Source of the DNA: an uncultured Lachnospiraceae bacterium
GTDB lineage: Bacteria; Bacillota; Clostridia; Lachnospirales; Lachnospiraceae
NCBI GenBank assembly: GCA_902760755.1
Contig: CACWHK010000011.1
Span: forward strand, 1-56,780
Reading direction: 5' to 3'
DNA length: 56,780 bases
How positions within the stretch are numbered: position 1 is the first letter of the stretch; every line of letters starts with the position of its first letter. Shown one piece after another: positions 1 through 9,297 of the stretch. The notes below the pieces were generated by a model. It saw nothing but the letters and a program-made list of their open reading frames with translations. It had not been told where the DNA came from and ran no database searches. The translations under genes and the position numbers were made by a program.

Positions 1-1296
1 ACAGAAGTCGGTTCCGAAGGTCTGGATTATCAGTTTTGCGATATGATGATCAACTATGATCTGCCTTGGAATCCTATGAGGATTGAACAGCGTATCGGAC
101 GTATTGATCGTCGTGGGCAGCAGAGTGAGGCTGTTGGAATTTACAATATGATCACGAATGGCACTGTGGATGCAGATATTTATTACAGATGCCTTATGCG
201 AATCGGCATCTTTGAAAGCAGTATCGGTGAGTGTGATGAGATCCTTGGAGATATTGCCACCCAGCTTGATCATATCGGAATGGATACGTCTCTTACGGAT
301 GAAGAACGTAAGATAAAGCTGGAACAGATGGCGGATAACGAAGTCCGCAGGCTCCAGGAATTGAATAAGCTGGAAGAGGAAGAAAAAGAATTCTTTGGAT
401 TTGACCTGTCAGAATACATGACATCTCAGGAGATTCACAATGCTGAAAATCCATGGCTCACACAGAAAAGCCTTCAGATATTGATCGAACAATATCTGTT
501 CCGCAGACTGGGACAGGGTAGTTATATTCTGGGTGAGAGTGAAGTGAAACAGCTGAGATTGTCTGCTGCTGCAAGAGCAGAGCTGAGAGACGATTTCAGA
601 AAGCTTCCAAGCGGTAGAAATGCTGTGCGTCAGAGCTGGGATGTATACCTAAAGGGCAAAGCGCCTATACATCCAATCACTTTCGATTCCGAGACGGCTG
701 AGAAGAAGAGAGATACTTTCTTCATCACAGCGATGCACCCGCTGGCAAAGCAGGCAGCAGCATATTTTGCATCGAATGAGCAGGCATACATCAGACTTCA
801 GTATGCGACAGAGGATCTTCCAGGCGGAAGTTATCATTTCTCTGTATATGCATGGAGCTATGTTGGAATCAACCCGCACTTTAAGCTGGTAGTTGTCTGC
901 GATGATGATGTGATTGCGGCAGAACTCCCGGATATCCTTCAGGAATCACAGAGCGGAGCGGCAGCGGTTAAAATGCAGCCGTCCGATTGGGATGCCCTGG
1001 AAAAGAAGCAGGTTAAATTGTGGATGGATGAGAAGGCTTCTGAAATCAAGGAAGCTGAGAACACATCCACATTCAAGATTGAGAGCTTGTCAAATAACTT
1101 CAGAAACAGAAAGCGTTCTCTGGAACAGAAGATTATGGATACCAGCAGCGAGAGCATCCGAAGGATGTATACCAGTGAACTGGAATCTGCGACAGAGAGT
1201 TATGAACTGAAGGTTGAAGAGATCAGGAAAAAGGTTGCACAGACGGATATCCACACAACGCTGATTGCGAATGGGATCCTTGATGTTGTCAACTAA
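1..1296 (+). CDS. SNF2/HepA-like helicase, C-terminal part (5' truncated by window edge)
   Basis: The frame is open from base 1, so the start lies outside the window. The first 45 or so residues hold the last motifs of a superfamily 2 helicase: motif V (TEVGSEGLDYQFCD) and motif VI (RIEQRIGRIDRRGQ, with the Q and two arginine fingers). The remaining 380 residues are a charged, partly coiled-coil C-terminal region (IESLSNNFRNRKRSLEQK) of the kind seen in SNF2-like helicases of defence loci such as DrmD of DISARM; which subfamily it belongs to cannot be settled from this part. A clear ribosome site and a 26-bp gap precede the next gene, so the two are probably co-transcribed. The A+T-rich composition matches the rest of the island. 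Likely an ATP-driven DNA translocase. Confidence 0.85.
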   Translation, partial: TEVGSEGLDYQFCDMMINYDLPWNPMRIEQRIGRIDRRGQQSEAVGIYNMITNGTVDADIYYRCLMRIGIFESSIGECDEILGDIATQLDHIGMDTSLTDEERKIKLEQMADNEVRRLQELNKLEEEEKEFFGFDLSEYMTSQEIHNAENPWLTQKSLQILIEQYLFRRLGQGSYILGESEVKQLRLSAAARAELRDDFRKLPSGRNAVRQSWDVYLKGKAPIHPITFDSETAEKKRDTFFITAMHPLAKQAAAYFASNEQAYIRLQYATEDLPGGSYHFSVYAWSYVGINPHFKLVVVCDDDVIAAELPDILQESQSGAAAVKMQPSDWDALEKKQVKLWMDEKASEIKEAENTSTFKIESLSNNFRNRKRSLEQKIMDTSSESIRRMYTSELESATESYELKVEEIRKKVAQTDIHTTLIANGILDVVN

Positions 1297-1322
1297 CGAT
1301 ACACTTTTTGGAGGTGTCGTAA

Positions 1323-4300
1323 ATGGCTAAAATGGCGATTGCTGATCAGGTTTTACAGCGCCAGGATAAAGATGGTATGCTTCGGCGTGCGCTGGAGAGA
1401 ATTATTCAGCTCTATACGGATAAATCACATTTCGTATATGAGCTTCTTCAGAATGCGGAGGATGCAGGAGCATCGAGAATAAAATTTGAGCAGTATGCGG
1501 ATAGACTCGTAGTTTTGCATGATGGTCATCCTTTTTCTATGGATAACCTGCAGGGACTCTGCGATATAGGTAAGTCGGATAAGACAGATGACCTTAACCA
1601 GATTGGTGAGTTCGGTGTTGGATTCAAATCTGTTTTCGGCATTTGTGAGACCGTGCGCTTATATAGCCATCCTAGCAAGGCAGATCAGGACGCAGGGTAT
1701 CATCAATTTGCAGTTGAGATTAAAGATTTTACTCATCCGGTTGATATCGATGATCAGGAAGTGGATGCCGGTTATACTACAAAGTTTGTGTTCCCTTATA
1801 GTGTTGGATTTACCTTTTCAGGATTCACTACGATTGAGAAACTTAATGAGGTTCTGTCGAAGAGATTACAGAACCTTGGTATTACTACGCTGCTTTTTAT
1901 GAAGCATCTTCAGTCTATTGATTACAAGATCGAATTGCCAAAGCTGAAAGCATCAGGAACTTATTTACTTGAAAAGACACCGATCAATGATCATTGTTCG
2001 CTTGTGTCTGCAATGGGAGAGACCGCAAGTAAGAAAGAGAATGAAGAGATTTCTTATCTCGTGTTCTCACGACCTGTTACAGGTATCCAGGCCGGAAGAA
2101 CTATTGATATTGCTTTTGCAGTAACTGTTGAGGAGTCGGGCGATTACACTTTCTCTGCATCAAAGTCTCCGTATATCTCTGTTTATTTTCCGACAGAGAC
2201 AGAGAGCAAATTAAAGTTTATAGTACAGGGACCTTATCGTACTACACCGAATAGAAGTAGTGTTCCGGCTGATGATAAAGATAATATTGATCTGGCAGAA
2301 CAGACGGCAGCATTGTTGCGTGATAGTGTGATCGAACTCAGGGATTCCGGAAAGCTCAATTTCAGTTTCCTGAATATTCTGCCGGTTGACAATGAGGTGT
2401 TCTATAGTGCGCCTCTGTTTGAGTGCATGTTTGATGAGACCGAAAGCATGATGACAGAGGAAGAATTGCTTCTGTGCAAAGATGGAACGTATGCTTCAGC
2501 TGATTCTGTAAAGATCGCCAGAGGTGCTGATTTCGCTGATGTTCTTTCTGAAGAGCTGCTTACGGAATTGCTGGATGATGGTACAGATTATCATTGGCTT
2601 CCGACATTCCTCACAGAGACGAATAAGACTTATAAAACGCTGTATGAGTTCCTGACAGATGTGTTGGATATTGAAGTAATCCGTCCGGAGAATCTGAGGA
2701 ATGCATTCAATAATAACCGTGCGTTTCTGCCGCGTCGAGATGATGAGTGGCTGGTAAAATTCTATAACATGTATGACTCAGTAGGCGGCGCGTTTGAGAA
2801 AAAACGTGGTGGCTCCAACATGCTGACAGCTGAGATCATCAAAACATCCAAGGGGACATTCGTTGCACCATATCGTAAGAGCGATGGAAGTGATCAGAAT
2901 GCATTTTATTATCGTGGATATGAGAATGCTTCGTATCTGCCGAATATCTTCCTTCCCAGTGCAAATACAGATGGGATGGATGACATTTCTTTTGTTGATG
3001 AAAAGATGCTGCAGCATTGCAGGCATTTCTTCGTAGAAATTCTGAATCTGCAGAAGCCGAATGAATATGAGTTCTTTATAAGGGATTTCAAGAAACGTTA
3101 TGAGAGTGGCAAGGCGGTTTCCGATGATCAGCATATTACCGATCTTAAGAGACTGCTTCATTATCGTGGAAACAGCGATTACCGTGAAGAAGTTACCAAT
3201 CTCATGAAAAAATATCTGAAGATCAGATGTACCAAGGATGGAAAGATAGTATATGCGAATCCGAGTAAGGAAAAAGTGTTCTTCTCCGTCAATTCGCAGG
3301 GAATGAGTATCGAGCAGTACTATTCGCATATCATCAGTTATCCCTATGTCGATGTCGATTTTTACAAAATCGAAGATGTGGATGCCGAGATGCTGAAATT
3401 ACTTGGTATCCAGGAAGAAGTTGCCGTAGGTCTTGATAAAACGAATGGTGAGTACTATACAGGGAATCCTGGAAGACAGCCTGAGTGGACGACATATCAG
3501 AGCTTCCGCTGGAAACTCAGCCTGGATAAACTGGATGCGGTTCTGGAATATATATCAAGCCATCCGAAATCAGCAGATTCCATGGCGAAGTCCAGTTTTA
3601 TTTTCCGTTTCCTTCAGAATCATGAGAATATGCTGACCGGTACCGTGTACGTGGGTGGAAGCTCACCGAATATTCCAAACACGTACTCTGATATTGTCAC
3701 TAAGCTAAGACAGGATGGACCGAAGCATCAGTATTACGGAATGAAATGGAACGGTAAGTGGCTGTTCACAGAGTCCGGAGAACTTGTTTCTCAGAAAGAA
3801 ATAACGAAACGGGATTTGCATCCTCAGTTATACGGCGATGTCAGACCTGAATCGGAATTATATGAGATCCTTGGATTTGCAAAGAGCGAAGAGGATCAAT
3901 TGGAAGAAGCTGCAAAGGATTATGATCAGCTTGATGATGAGACAAAGGAGCAGTTTTTCGAGATAGAGCTCCGCCGCAGATTTGGTATATCCATTACAGA
4001 TTTGGAAGAGAGCTATGGATCCGGAGTTGTAGGCACTTCAACTACGCCGGTCTATACTCCGCAGGATACATTTGAGTTTCCGTCTGTGAAAGTTAAGAAC
4101 TGGGATTCCTTAAGAAAACACGCTGCAGAAGTTCTTGTATTTGCAAGTCCAGTAAAGTATGAGTACAAGGTCAGGAAGATCCGTGTCAGCAAGCCGGATA
4201 GTGAGATCGATGCTTATCTCCGGAGTATGTACAGAGTTGAAGGATCTTACAAGTATGCCTGTCAGATGTGCCATGAGCCGGTGGCCACATTCGAGAAATG

Positions 4301-4481
4301 TCAGCTGTCAACGGGCATGGAAAAAGAGCTGGATGCTATGTATCTGTGCATGTGCCCGAACTGTGCCCGAACTGTGCATCTGAATATCGGAGAATGCGGT
4401 CGGATGAGTATGGTCTGCAGGAGTTTCTTGATGAAATTACCTATCTGGAAGAACAGGATATCAACTCTCATGATCCTGTGA
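1323..4481 (+). CDS. Sacsin-like GHKL ATPase, C-terminus changed by an 11-bp duplication
   Basis: The N-terminus is a GHKL (Hsp90/histidine kinase-type) ATPase of the sacsin kind: N box ELLQNAEDAGAS around residues 40-51, then a DGHPF motif, then the glycine-rich lid GEFGVGFKSVF near residues 96-106. A long middle region without recognised motifs follows, then a Cys-rich zinc ribbon (CQMC near the end, then CPNC). An 11-bp tandem duplication at 4351-4372 shifts the frame right after CPNC, so the last 35 or so residues here are out-of-frame sequence. With one copy removed the gene would run to 4843 and encode about 1169 residues. Such ATPases occur beside helicases in anti-phage loci; its partners here would be the SNF2 and UvrD helicases (inference). 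The start is ATG with GGAGGTG just upstream. Confidence 0.85.
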   Translation: MAKMAIADQVLQRQDKDGMLRRALERIIQLYTDKSHFVYELLQNAEDAGASRIKFEQYADRLVVLHDGHPFSMDNLQGLCDIGKSDKTDDLNQIGEFGVGFKSVFGICETVRLYSHPSKADQDAGYHQFAVEIKDFTHPVDIDDQEVDAGYTTKFVFPYSVGFTFSGFTTIEKLNEVLSKRLQNLGITTLLFMKHLQSIDYKIELPKLKASGTYLLEKTPINDHCSLVSAMGETASKKENEEISYLVFSRPVTGIQAGRTIDIAFAVTVEESGDYTFSASKSPYISVYFPTETESKLKFIVQGPYRTTPNRSSVPADDKDNIDLAEQTAALLRDSVIELRDSGKLNFSFLNILPVDNEVFYSAPLFECMFDETESMMTEEELLLCKDGTYASADSVKIARGADFADVLSEELLTELLDDGTDYHWLPTFLTETNKTYKTLYEFLTDVLDIEVIRPENLRNAFNNNRAFLPRRDDEWLVKFYNMYDSVGGAFEKKRGGSNMLTAEIIKTSKGTFVAPYRKSDGSDQNAFYYRGYENASYLPNIFLPSANTDGMDDISFVDEKMLQHCRHFFVEILNLQKPNEYEFFIRDFKKRYESGKAVSDDQHITDLKRLLHYRGNSDYREEVTNLMKKYLKIRCTKDGKIVYANPSKEKVFFSVNSQGMSIEQYYSHIISYPYVDVDFYKIEDVDAEMLKLLGIQEEVAVGLDKTNGEYYTGNPGRQPEWTTYQSFRWKLSLDKLDAVLEYISSHPKSADSMAKSSFIFRFLQNHENMLTGTVYVGGSSPNIPNTYSDIVTKLRQDGPKHQYYGMKWNGKWLFTESGELVSQKEITKRDLHPQLYGDVRPESELYEILGFAKSEEDQLEEAAKDYDQLDDETKEQFFEIELRRRFGISITDLEESYGSGVVGTSTTPVYTPQDTFEFPSVKVKNWDSLRKHAAEVLVFASPVKYEYKVRKIRVSKPDSEIDAYLRSMYRVEGSYKYACQMCHEPVATFEKCQLSTGMEKELDAMYLCMCPNCARTVHLNIGECGRMSMVCRSFLMKLPIWKNRISTLMIL
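4351..4377 (+). repeat. 11-bp tandem duplication inside the sacsin-like gene
   Basis: TGTGCCCGAAC occurs twice in a row (4351-4361 and 4362-4372), followed by five more matching bases (TGTGC). Eleven is not a multiple of three, so the second copy breaks the frame at the CPNC zinc knuckle. Removing either copy restores one continuous frame to 4843. Confidence 0.95.
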
Positions 4482-4843
4482 AAATTGATTTCGGTAATGA
4501 ATCTATCTGGTTTACGCAGACACATATAGCAGAAATCAGGGAGTTAATGGCGTTAAAAAAAGCTGCCGATTCATTCATGGAAAAAAGTGAGCCAATAATG
4601 AAAGGAAGCATAAAAACAGAAACTCAAGAAGAGGAAGAGAGAGTTGTATCTGGAACGGCTGTTTATAAAGAATATGTTGGGAAAAGAGTATACCACAAAA
4701 GCTTTGGGTACGGGAGGGTAAAATCCTGTAACGAAAAATACATTGGAATTGTATTTGAAAAAGGGCCGAGATCTGGAAATGTAATCAGTCTGGATCTAGA
4801 AAAGTGCCGTTCAATGGGCTTGATTAAAGTGTGTGCAGAGTAA
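4373..4843 (+). pseudogene. Detached C-terminal part of the sacsin-like ATPase
   Basis: This is the rest of the preceding gene in the shifted frame. It begins with the second half of the zinc ribbon (CASEYRRMRSDEYGLQEFL) and ends with a compact basic domain, VGKRVYHKSFGYGRVKS. That pattern (hydrophobic-H-x-x-FGxGxV) resembles the Tudor-like C-terminal domain of UvrD/PcrA helicases that contacts RNA polymerase. An open frame extends back to an ATG at 4298, but it has no ribosome site, so separate translation is unlikely unless ribosomes frameshift in the repeat. The intact reading frame either side of the lesion suggests a recent or reversible event. Confidence 0.75.
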
Positions 4844-4881
4844 TAGTTTATAACGTTAATAATAGTGGGAGGATTTATACG

Positions 4882-5106
4882 ATGGCTGGTGATGTTAAAT
4901 ATGAGATTATTGAAGAAGTTGGGGTGTTATCCGAAGGAACAAAGGGATGGAGAAAAGAGTTAAATGTGATTTCGTGGAATGGAGCAAATCCAAAGTATGA
5001 TATCCGTGATTGGGCTCCGGAAAAAGAAAAAATGGGAAAGGGCATTACTCTTTCTAGGGATGAGGTTAAAAAACTGAGGGATTTATTAAATCAGCTTAGC
5101 TTGTAG
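4882..5106 (+). CDS. ydbC: YdbC-like PC4-family ssDNA-binding protein
   Basis: A 74-residue protein with the pattern of bacterial PC4/YdbC proteins: ISWNGANPKYDIRDWAP, then KMGKGITLS, then a C-terminal helix ending LLNQLSL. Family members are small dimers that bind single-stranded DNA or RNA, with roles in transcription or repair. The start is the ATG at 4882, preceded by GGGAGGA; a frame extending back to 4831 overlaps the previous gene and has no ribosome site. It lies between the sacsin-like ATPase and a UvrD-type helicase, so a role handling ssDNA made by those enzymes is plausible (inference). The same family also occurs as a housekeeping gene, so membership of the defence module is not certain. 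Confidence 0.85.
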   Translation: MAGDVKYEIIEEVGVLSEGTKGWRKELNVISWNGANPKYDIRDWAPEKEKMGKGITLSRDEVKKLRDLLNQLSL

Positions 5107-5195
5107 ATCGCTTCATACTATAGAGAGATGGGTGCAATCCGGTATTATGAACATGTTATTAATGGTATTAACTGGATTGGAAAGAGGGATGATAT

Positions 5196-7265
5196 ATGGA
5201 AACAGAGGTGGTGGAATATAATCTAAACCGTAGCCAAAAGAAATTCTGTAATCTTCCGCCGAATAAGAATGTCCGCCTTCTGGCACCAGCAGGTTCGGGG
5301 AAAACGTTTTCCTTGCTATGGCGTTGTAAGTTCATTACTGAAAAAGCAAAGGAAAAAGGTGAAACGACACCGTATTTTCTGCTGGTTGCATTTTCTCGTG
5401 CTGCAAAACTTGAGATGGAATATCGTCTGAAGCATGAGGATGGACTTCAAGGGATTCATGCTACAGTCAGAACGTTAAATGCGTGGGGATGGGAGCAGAT
5501 TAAAAAGCCAGGTAAGGAATTGATTGCAACTCGAAAACAGAAACAATCTGTTGTCAATCATGACCTTCTTCCGATCTATAAGAAGTATCCACGGATTTCA
5601 AAGGGGTTCGGGAATCCGTTTGGACGAGCTAATAATTCTGTTTTATTAGTGGACTTGATGGATCTGTTGAAAAGCCTTGGTTTCGTACATAGTATGACAA
5701 AAACGCAGTACAAATCGCAAGTCAAATATCTGGATGAAGTTGGTTTGCTTCCGAATCTTGAGGAAGGTTATGAAACACTGTGGCGGATTCAAGGAATAGC
5801 GAATGATGATGAGAAGACAAAAGAAGAAGGCATATGGGAATTCTTTGATTTTTGGAAAAAGGCGGTAGTGTACTTGGAGCAGGTGAATCGTTTCACCTTG
5901 GAGGACCAGAAGTATTGGGCACGAATCTATTTCCAAAAACAGATGGATGAATCGAAGGTTCCACAAGGCGTTACTCGCTACTCACATATCATGGTTGACG
6001 AGTTTCAGGACATCAATCCTTTGGACCTGGAACTGTTGAAGGTTGCTGCGAAGTATCACAGTCAAAAAGGGAAGCCTGTTTCATTGACGATTATCGGTGA
6101 CGATGATCAGGCCATTTTTGGATGGAGAGGAACAACTCCAAGGTTTATTTTGCAACCGGATAAACACATGGGAGCGCCTTTTACAACTTGTGTATTGGAC
6201 ACGAATTATCGTTCACCTAAAAACATTGTGGAAATCTCAAATAAGTTGCTCTCGTATAATCGTGAAAGAGAGCCTAAGGAAATGCGTTCTGTTGCAAAAG
6301 GAAGAGCGACAATAAAGGTGATCAACAGTAAGGGGCCGGGGTCAACAATTGAGGCAACTATGAAACTGGTTCGGACACTGATCAAGGATGAACGTTACCA
6401 GAGTATTGCTTTGATCGGTAGGAGGCATGTATCTCTTTTCCCGTATCAGGTTCTTATGAGTGCGGAGGAAATGCCTTATTATGTTGATGCGGATATCGAT
6501 ATTTATGATGGGGAGGCTATGCAGGCTCTTCAAAATCTGTTACAGATCAAGTATCGCGCGATAAATGATGATCTGGATGATCCGGCTGAAGCAGTTTTGG
6601 CAATATGTGATAAGATTGACAGCTTCGGAATTCAAAAGCAGGAAAGACAGAGCCTTTACGAGTATTTGGATAGGAAAAGGCCGGAGACCATAGCAGAGGC
6701 ATTGGATTTTCTTGAGAAATATCCGGAACCTATAAAGAATATGAGTGTAACTAATGTCTGTATGATCATCAGAAAGCTGGTACAGGCCAAAACGGTATAT
6801 CAATTCATGGAACTCACTGAAAAGAATCTTCGAGGGCTGGATAAGGATTATCGAAAGAAAGAGATTGATGTCCATTATAAAGAACCTCAGTTTTTCAGGC
6901 TGAAGGAAATCTCAAAGAAGTATGCAGATGATTTTCGGGCGTTTTATCGTGATATAGATAGGGCACGTAAGGCAGGGGAGCGGAGCAGAGAAAAAGGGAA
7001 AAATGATTCTGAAGATGGTTACAAGGATATCGTGGATACCAAGATTCATCTGATGACCGCAACCAGATCAAAAGGCCATGAATATGATGCGGTGATTGTA
7101 CTTGACGTCGATGATGGTGAATGGCCGATTCATTTGGCCGACGATATCGAGGAAGAACGTAGACTGTTTTATGTGGCGTTATCAAGGGCGCGGAAGTATC
7201 TTTGCTTTGTGAATTCAAGTGATAAGTTGGAGAGTCGGTTTCTGTTGGAAGCAAGACTGATATAG
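5196..7265 (+). CDS. UvrD/Rep-family superfamily 1 helicase
   Basis: 689 residues with the full superfamily 1A helicase set: Walker A LAPAGSGKTF (about 29-38), Walker B with the Q motif VDEFQDINPLDLELL (about 266-280), motif III IIGDDDQAIFGWRG (about 299-312), NYRSP (about 336), motif V TATRSKGHEYDAVIVLD (about 620-636) and motif VI YVALSRARKYL (about 658-668). It is a 3'-5' DNA translocase by family. No nuclease domain is visible and it lacks the long 2B insert and Tudor tail of PcrA; it is nearer to the shorter UvrD-like proteins of defence islands. It follows the ssDNA-binding gene by about 90 bp, with AGAGGGATG before the ATG. Confidence 0.93.
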   Translation: METEVVEYNLNRSQKKFCNLPPNKNVRLLAPAGSGKTFSLLWRCKFITEKAKEKGETTPYFLLVAFSRAAKLEMEYRLKHEDGLQGIHATVRTLNAWGWEQIKKPGKELIATRKQKQSVVNHDLLPIYKKYPRISKGFGNPFGRANNSVLLVDLMDLLKSLGFVHSMTKTQYKSQVKYLDEVGLLPNLEEGYETLWRIQGIANDDEKTKEEGIWEFFDFWKKAVVYLEQVNRFTLEDQKYWARIYFQKQMDESKVPQGVTRYSHIMVDEFQDINPLDLELLKVAAKYHSQKGKPVSLTIIGDDDQAIFGWRGTTPRFILQPDKHMGAPFTTCVLDTNYRSPKNIVEISNKLLSYNREREPKEMRSVAKGRATIKVINSKGPGSTIEATMKLVRTLIKDERYQSIALIGRRHVSLFPYQVLMSAEEMPYYVDADIDIYDGEAMQALQNLLQIKYRAINDDLDDPAEAVLAICDKIDSFGIQKQERQSLYEYLDRKRPETIAEALDFLEKYPEPIKNMSVTNVCMIIRKLVQAKTVYQFMELTEKNLRGLDKDYRKKEIDVHYKEPQFFRLKEISKKYADDFRAFYRDIDRARKAGERSREKGKNDSEDGYKDIVDTKIHLMTATRSKGHEYDAVIVLDVDDGEWPIHLADDIEEERRLFYVALSRARKYLCFVNSSDKLESRFLLEARLI

Positions 7266-7354
7266 GGCATTTGTTATTTGGATCGTGCACTGTTGGAAAT
7301 GAACTGCACAAGGGTAATCGAATTCCGATGATATGATTCCATGGGGGATTGATA

Positions 7355-7510
7355 ATGGCTTATGGCTGGGAAAAGGGATTTGTAATTGAATATGCGCCAA
7401 AGGAGAGCGGCAAGTTGAGTTGTAAGGATTGCGTTCATGCAAATCTATATGACAAGTCTTGCAAGGCTAAGCCGGTTGTGTTTAGTGAAATTGGATGGAA
7501 AGTGTTGTAA
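7355..7510 (+). CDS. Small Cys-containing protein, possibly frameshifted
   Basis: A 51-residue frame starts at ATG 7355 behind GGGGGATT. It reads MAYGWEKGF..., then a CKDC knuckle, then SCKAKPVVFSEIGWK. The paired-cysteine layout suggests a small metal-binding protein. Just where it stops, the +1 frame continues with KCCKDCHCMYIVV and runs to a stop near 7590, so a third cysteine cluster could belong to the same protein if one base has been gained or lost near 7500. I do not recognise the family. It fills most of the 350-bp gap between the UvrD-type helicase and the next gene. Confidence 0.45.
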   Translation: MAYGWEKGFVIEYAPKESGKLSCKDCVHANLYDKSCKAKPVVFSEIGWKVL

Positions 7511-7616
7511 GGACTGCCATTGTATGTATATTGTTGTGAAAGCGATTCTTCTTTCCAATGTTCGAGGAAAAGATAATATGAGCAAAGCGTAAACATAGTA
7601 GGTGTGGAGAATATAT

Positions 7617-8315
7617 ATGAATTGGAATGTTGGAAAAATAACAGACTATTTTGATAATCGAAATCAAAACAATATATGGGAATACTCTCAGGAATATGCA
7701 AAGCTGAGCATGGAAGAGAAACCTAAGGTTGATGCCTTGCTTCGTGATAATATTCAAGGATATCTTGATTATATAGAGTCTATGCGGCAACCAGATCTCT
7801 TGAGGATGATAGCGGGAACAATTGTAGATGACATTTATCGCTCAGCAAATCTGCTATATTATTATTCTGATGATGTGGCGGATTATTTGCGGGCGACATC
7901 TGCTGTGATAATGAATTGGTATTCGAAAAGGGGGATTCAGATCCACTATATGTCGAATAATACATATTCAGATATGCAGCGTCCGTTGATTGTCTTCCCG
8001 ATGATGTTCAAAAGATCTGGGTTATTGTTTATTTGTCCGCAACACATCGCGTGGCAGGAAATGGAGAAACGTGATATTCTGATTGAACATTTTTGCTTAT
8101 ACTTTAAGGATTTCGAGAAATCATCACGTGATGAAGCAAGTGATTTGATTCAACGTTGTTGTGAATCGGGTGTTCATTATATACATTTAGATATTGATGG
8201 AGGACTTCCGTCCTTTGAAAAAGAAATACGTGATTGCAGAGGAAAGAAAGGGCATTATCTATTCTTTAAAGAAGAGGCGCCGCAGGATTCGGGGAAATAT
8301 GTTGATTTATCGTAG
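7617..8315 (+). CDS. Hypothetical protein in the accessory island
   Basis: A 232-residue soluble protein with no family I recognise. No signal peptide or clear membrane segment is visible. It is rich in aromatic residues, with an acidic N-terminal half (IWEYSQEYAKLSMEEK) and a moderately basic C-terminus. I chose ATG 7617 because GGTGTGGAGA lies 6-16 bases before it; a GTG five codons upstream (7602) falls inside that ribosome site. It follows the UvrD-type helicase and small Cys protein in the same direction and shares their A+T-rich composition. It could be a system-specific accessory protein, but nothing in its sequence shows this. Confidence 0.7.
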   Translation: MNWNVGKITDYFDNRNQNNIWEYSQEYAKLSMEEKPKVDALLRDNIQGYLDYIESMRQPDLLRMIAGTIVDDIYRSANLLYYYSDDVADYLRATSAVIMNWYSKRGIQIHYMSNNTYSDMQRPLIVFPMMFKRSGLLFICPQHIAWQEMEKRDILIEHFCLYFKDFEKSSRDEASDLIQRCCESGVHYIHLDIDGGLPSFEKEIRDCRGKKGHYLFFKEEAPQDSGKYVDLS

Positions 8316-8393
8316 CTGGGATATGAGAATGCTATGGCGAAGATATGACGAATCCAGGCGAGGCGTATAGAGTAATGCAGAGGAGGAAGTGTG

Positions 8394-8475
8394 AAGATGT
8401 CGCCAAATAAGCGACCATATCCGGCTACAAAAGCGGTACTCTGGTAATGAGATGTATTATTGAAAGATGGAACAG
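8394..8475 (+). repeat. 82-bp direct repeat, copy 1
   Basis: This matches 9298-9379 at 78 of 82 positions by eye. It begins AAGATGTCGCCAAATAAGCG and contains a short hairpin, GTCGC-CAAATAA-GCGAC. The two copies bracket one gene (8524-9204), with a period of 904 bp. Confidence 0.95.
8397..8447 (+). CDS. Possible 16-residue peptide inside the direct repeat
   Basis: ATG 8397 opens a short frame, MSPNKRPYPATKAVLW, closed by TAA. A strong ribosome site, GAGGAGGAAG, lies at about 8380-8389. The matching frame in repeat copy 2 (9301-9345) encodes 15 residues with one conservative change and an earlier stop, and has no ribosome site. Whether it is translated cannot be decided; it may be a leader peptide or chance. 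Confidence 0.25.
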   Translation: MSPNKRPYPATKAVLW

Positions 8476-8523
8476 ATGCAATCATGTGTCCGAATCCCAT
8501 ATCTGATGTAAGGAGGTGTTTTG

Positions 8524-9204
8524 ATGAGATGTCCCCAATGTGGCCATGTGATGAGTGAAAGGGAGATTAAACACCTTTGGTGTACACACTGCAATGCCGA
8601 GTTTTCAGACATATCAGAGTTAAATATGTCTGAAACCAGAACAGTTTCAGATAATAACAAAACAAAGCAAAAGAAAAAAGGGAACAGTGAAGAATTGCAT
8701 TTGAGGGCGACTACGATTTGTTTTGTAATGTCAATACTGTGTTTAATTGGAGGATTAATTGACATAGAAAAACCAGATGAGGTAATTATCGGTAAGGGAA
8801 ATCCGCATTTTCAAGGGAAGATATCATTGGTTGTCGGATCGATTGCTCTTGTAGCAACACTTATTTGGTTATGCTATCAATTGTACCGTTATTTCCTCTC
8901 TAAAAATGATGCTGATGCATATGAGGAAATGCGAAGAGCGGAATTCCAACGTACAAAAGAAAAGGAAGATCATGAAAGAAGCATTATTGAAGGCGAAAAA
9001 GAGTATGCCGAACTGATGCAAGCAGAAGGGGCTCCGTGGAGCAGGCGGTATTATACGTTTCCGTGTCCATATTGCAATCACTATAAAGTAAGACCTGCAA
9101 ATTGGGATGATAAAAAAGTTTCGGTGGCGTTTTGGGGACCTTATATGTCAAAAAAGCTCACAGATCGTTACAAGTGCGAAAACTGTAATAAAATGTGGGA
9201 TTAA
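8524..9204 (+). CDS. Membrane protein with zinc ribbons at both ends
   Basis: 226 residues. The N-terminus is a zinc ribbon (CPQCGHVM then CTHCNAEF). After a polar linker come two hydrophobic segments (about residues 62-80 and 98-118), then a long charged helix (about 125-165), and a second zinc ribbon (CPYCN ... CENCNKMW). Both ribbons should be on the cytoplasmic side if the two segments form a hairpin. I do not recognise a named family. AAGGAGGTG precedes the start; ATG 8524 is preferred over the TTG one codon earlier. The gene is the only cargo between the two copies of the 82-bp repeat, as if it were a movable cassette. Confidence 0.75.
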   Translation: MRCPQCGHVMSEREIKHLWCTHCNAEFSDISELNMSETRTVSDNNKTKQKKKGNSEELHLRATTICFVMSILCLIGGLIDIEKPDEVIIGKGNPHFQGKISLVVGSIALVATLIWLCYQLYRYFLSKNDADAYEEMRRAEFQRTKEKEDHERSIIEGEKEYAELMQAEGAPWSRRYYTFPCPYCNHYKVRPANWDDKKVSVAFWGPYMSKKLTDRYKCENCNKMWD

Positions 9205-9297
9205 TGCATGGAACGTGAGATGATCAGATGGTTGAAGAGATTATACAGGGTATATTTGATCTGTAGAGGCGTTGATTCCGATGGGATGATAACATAC

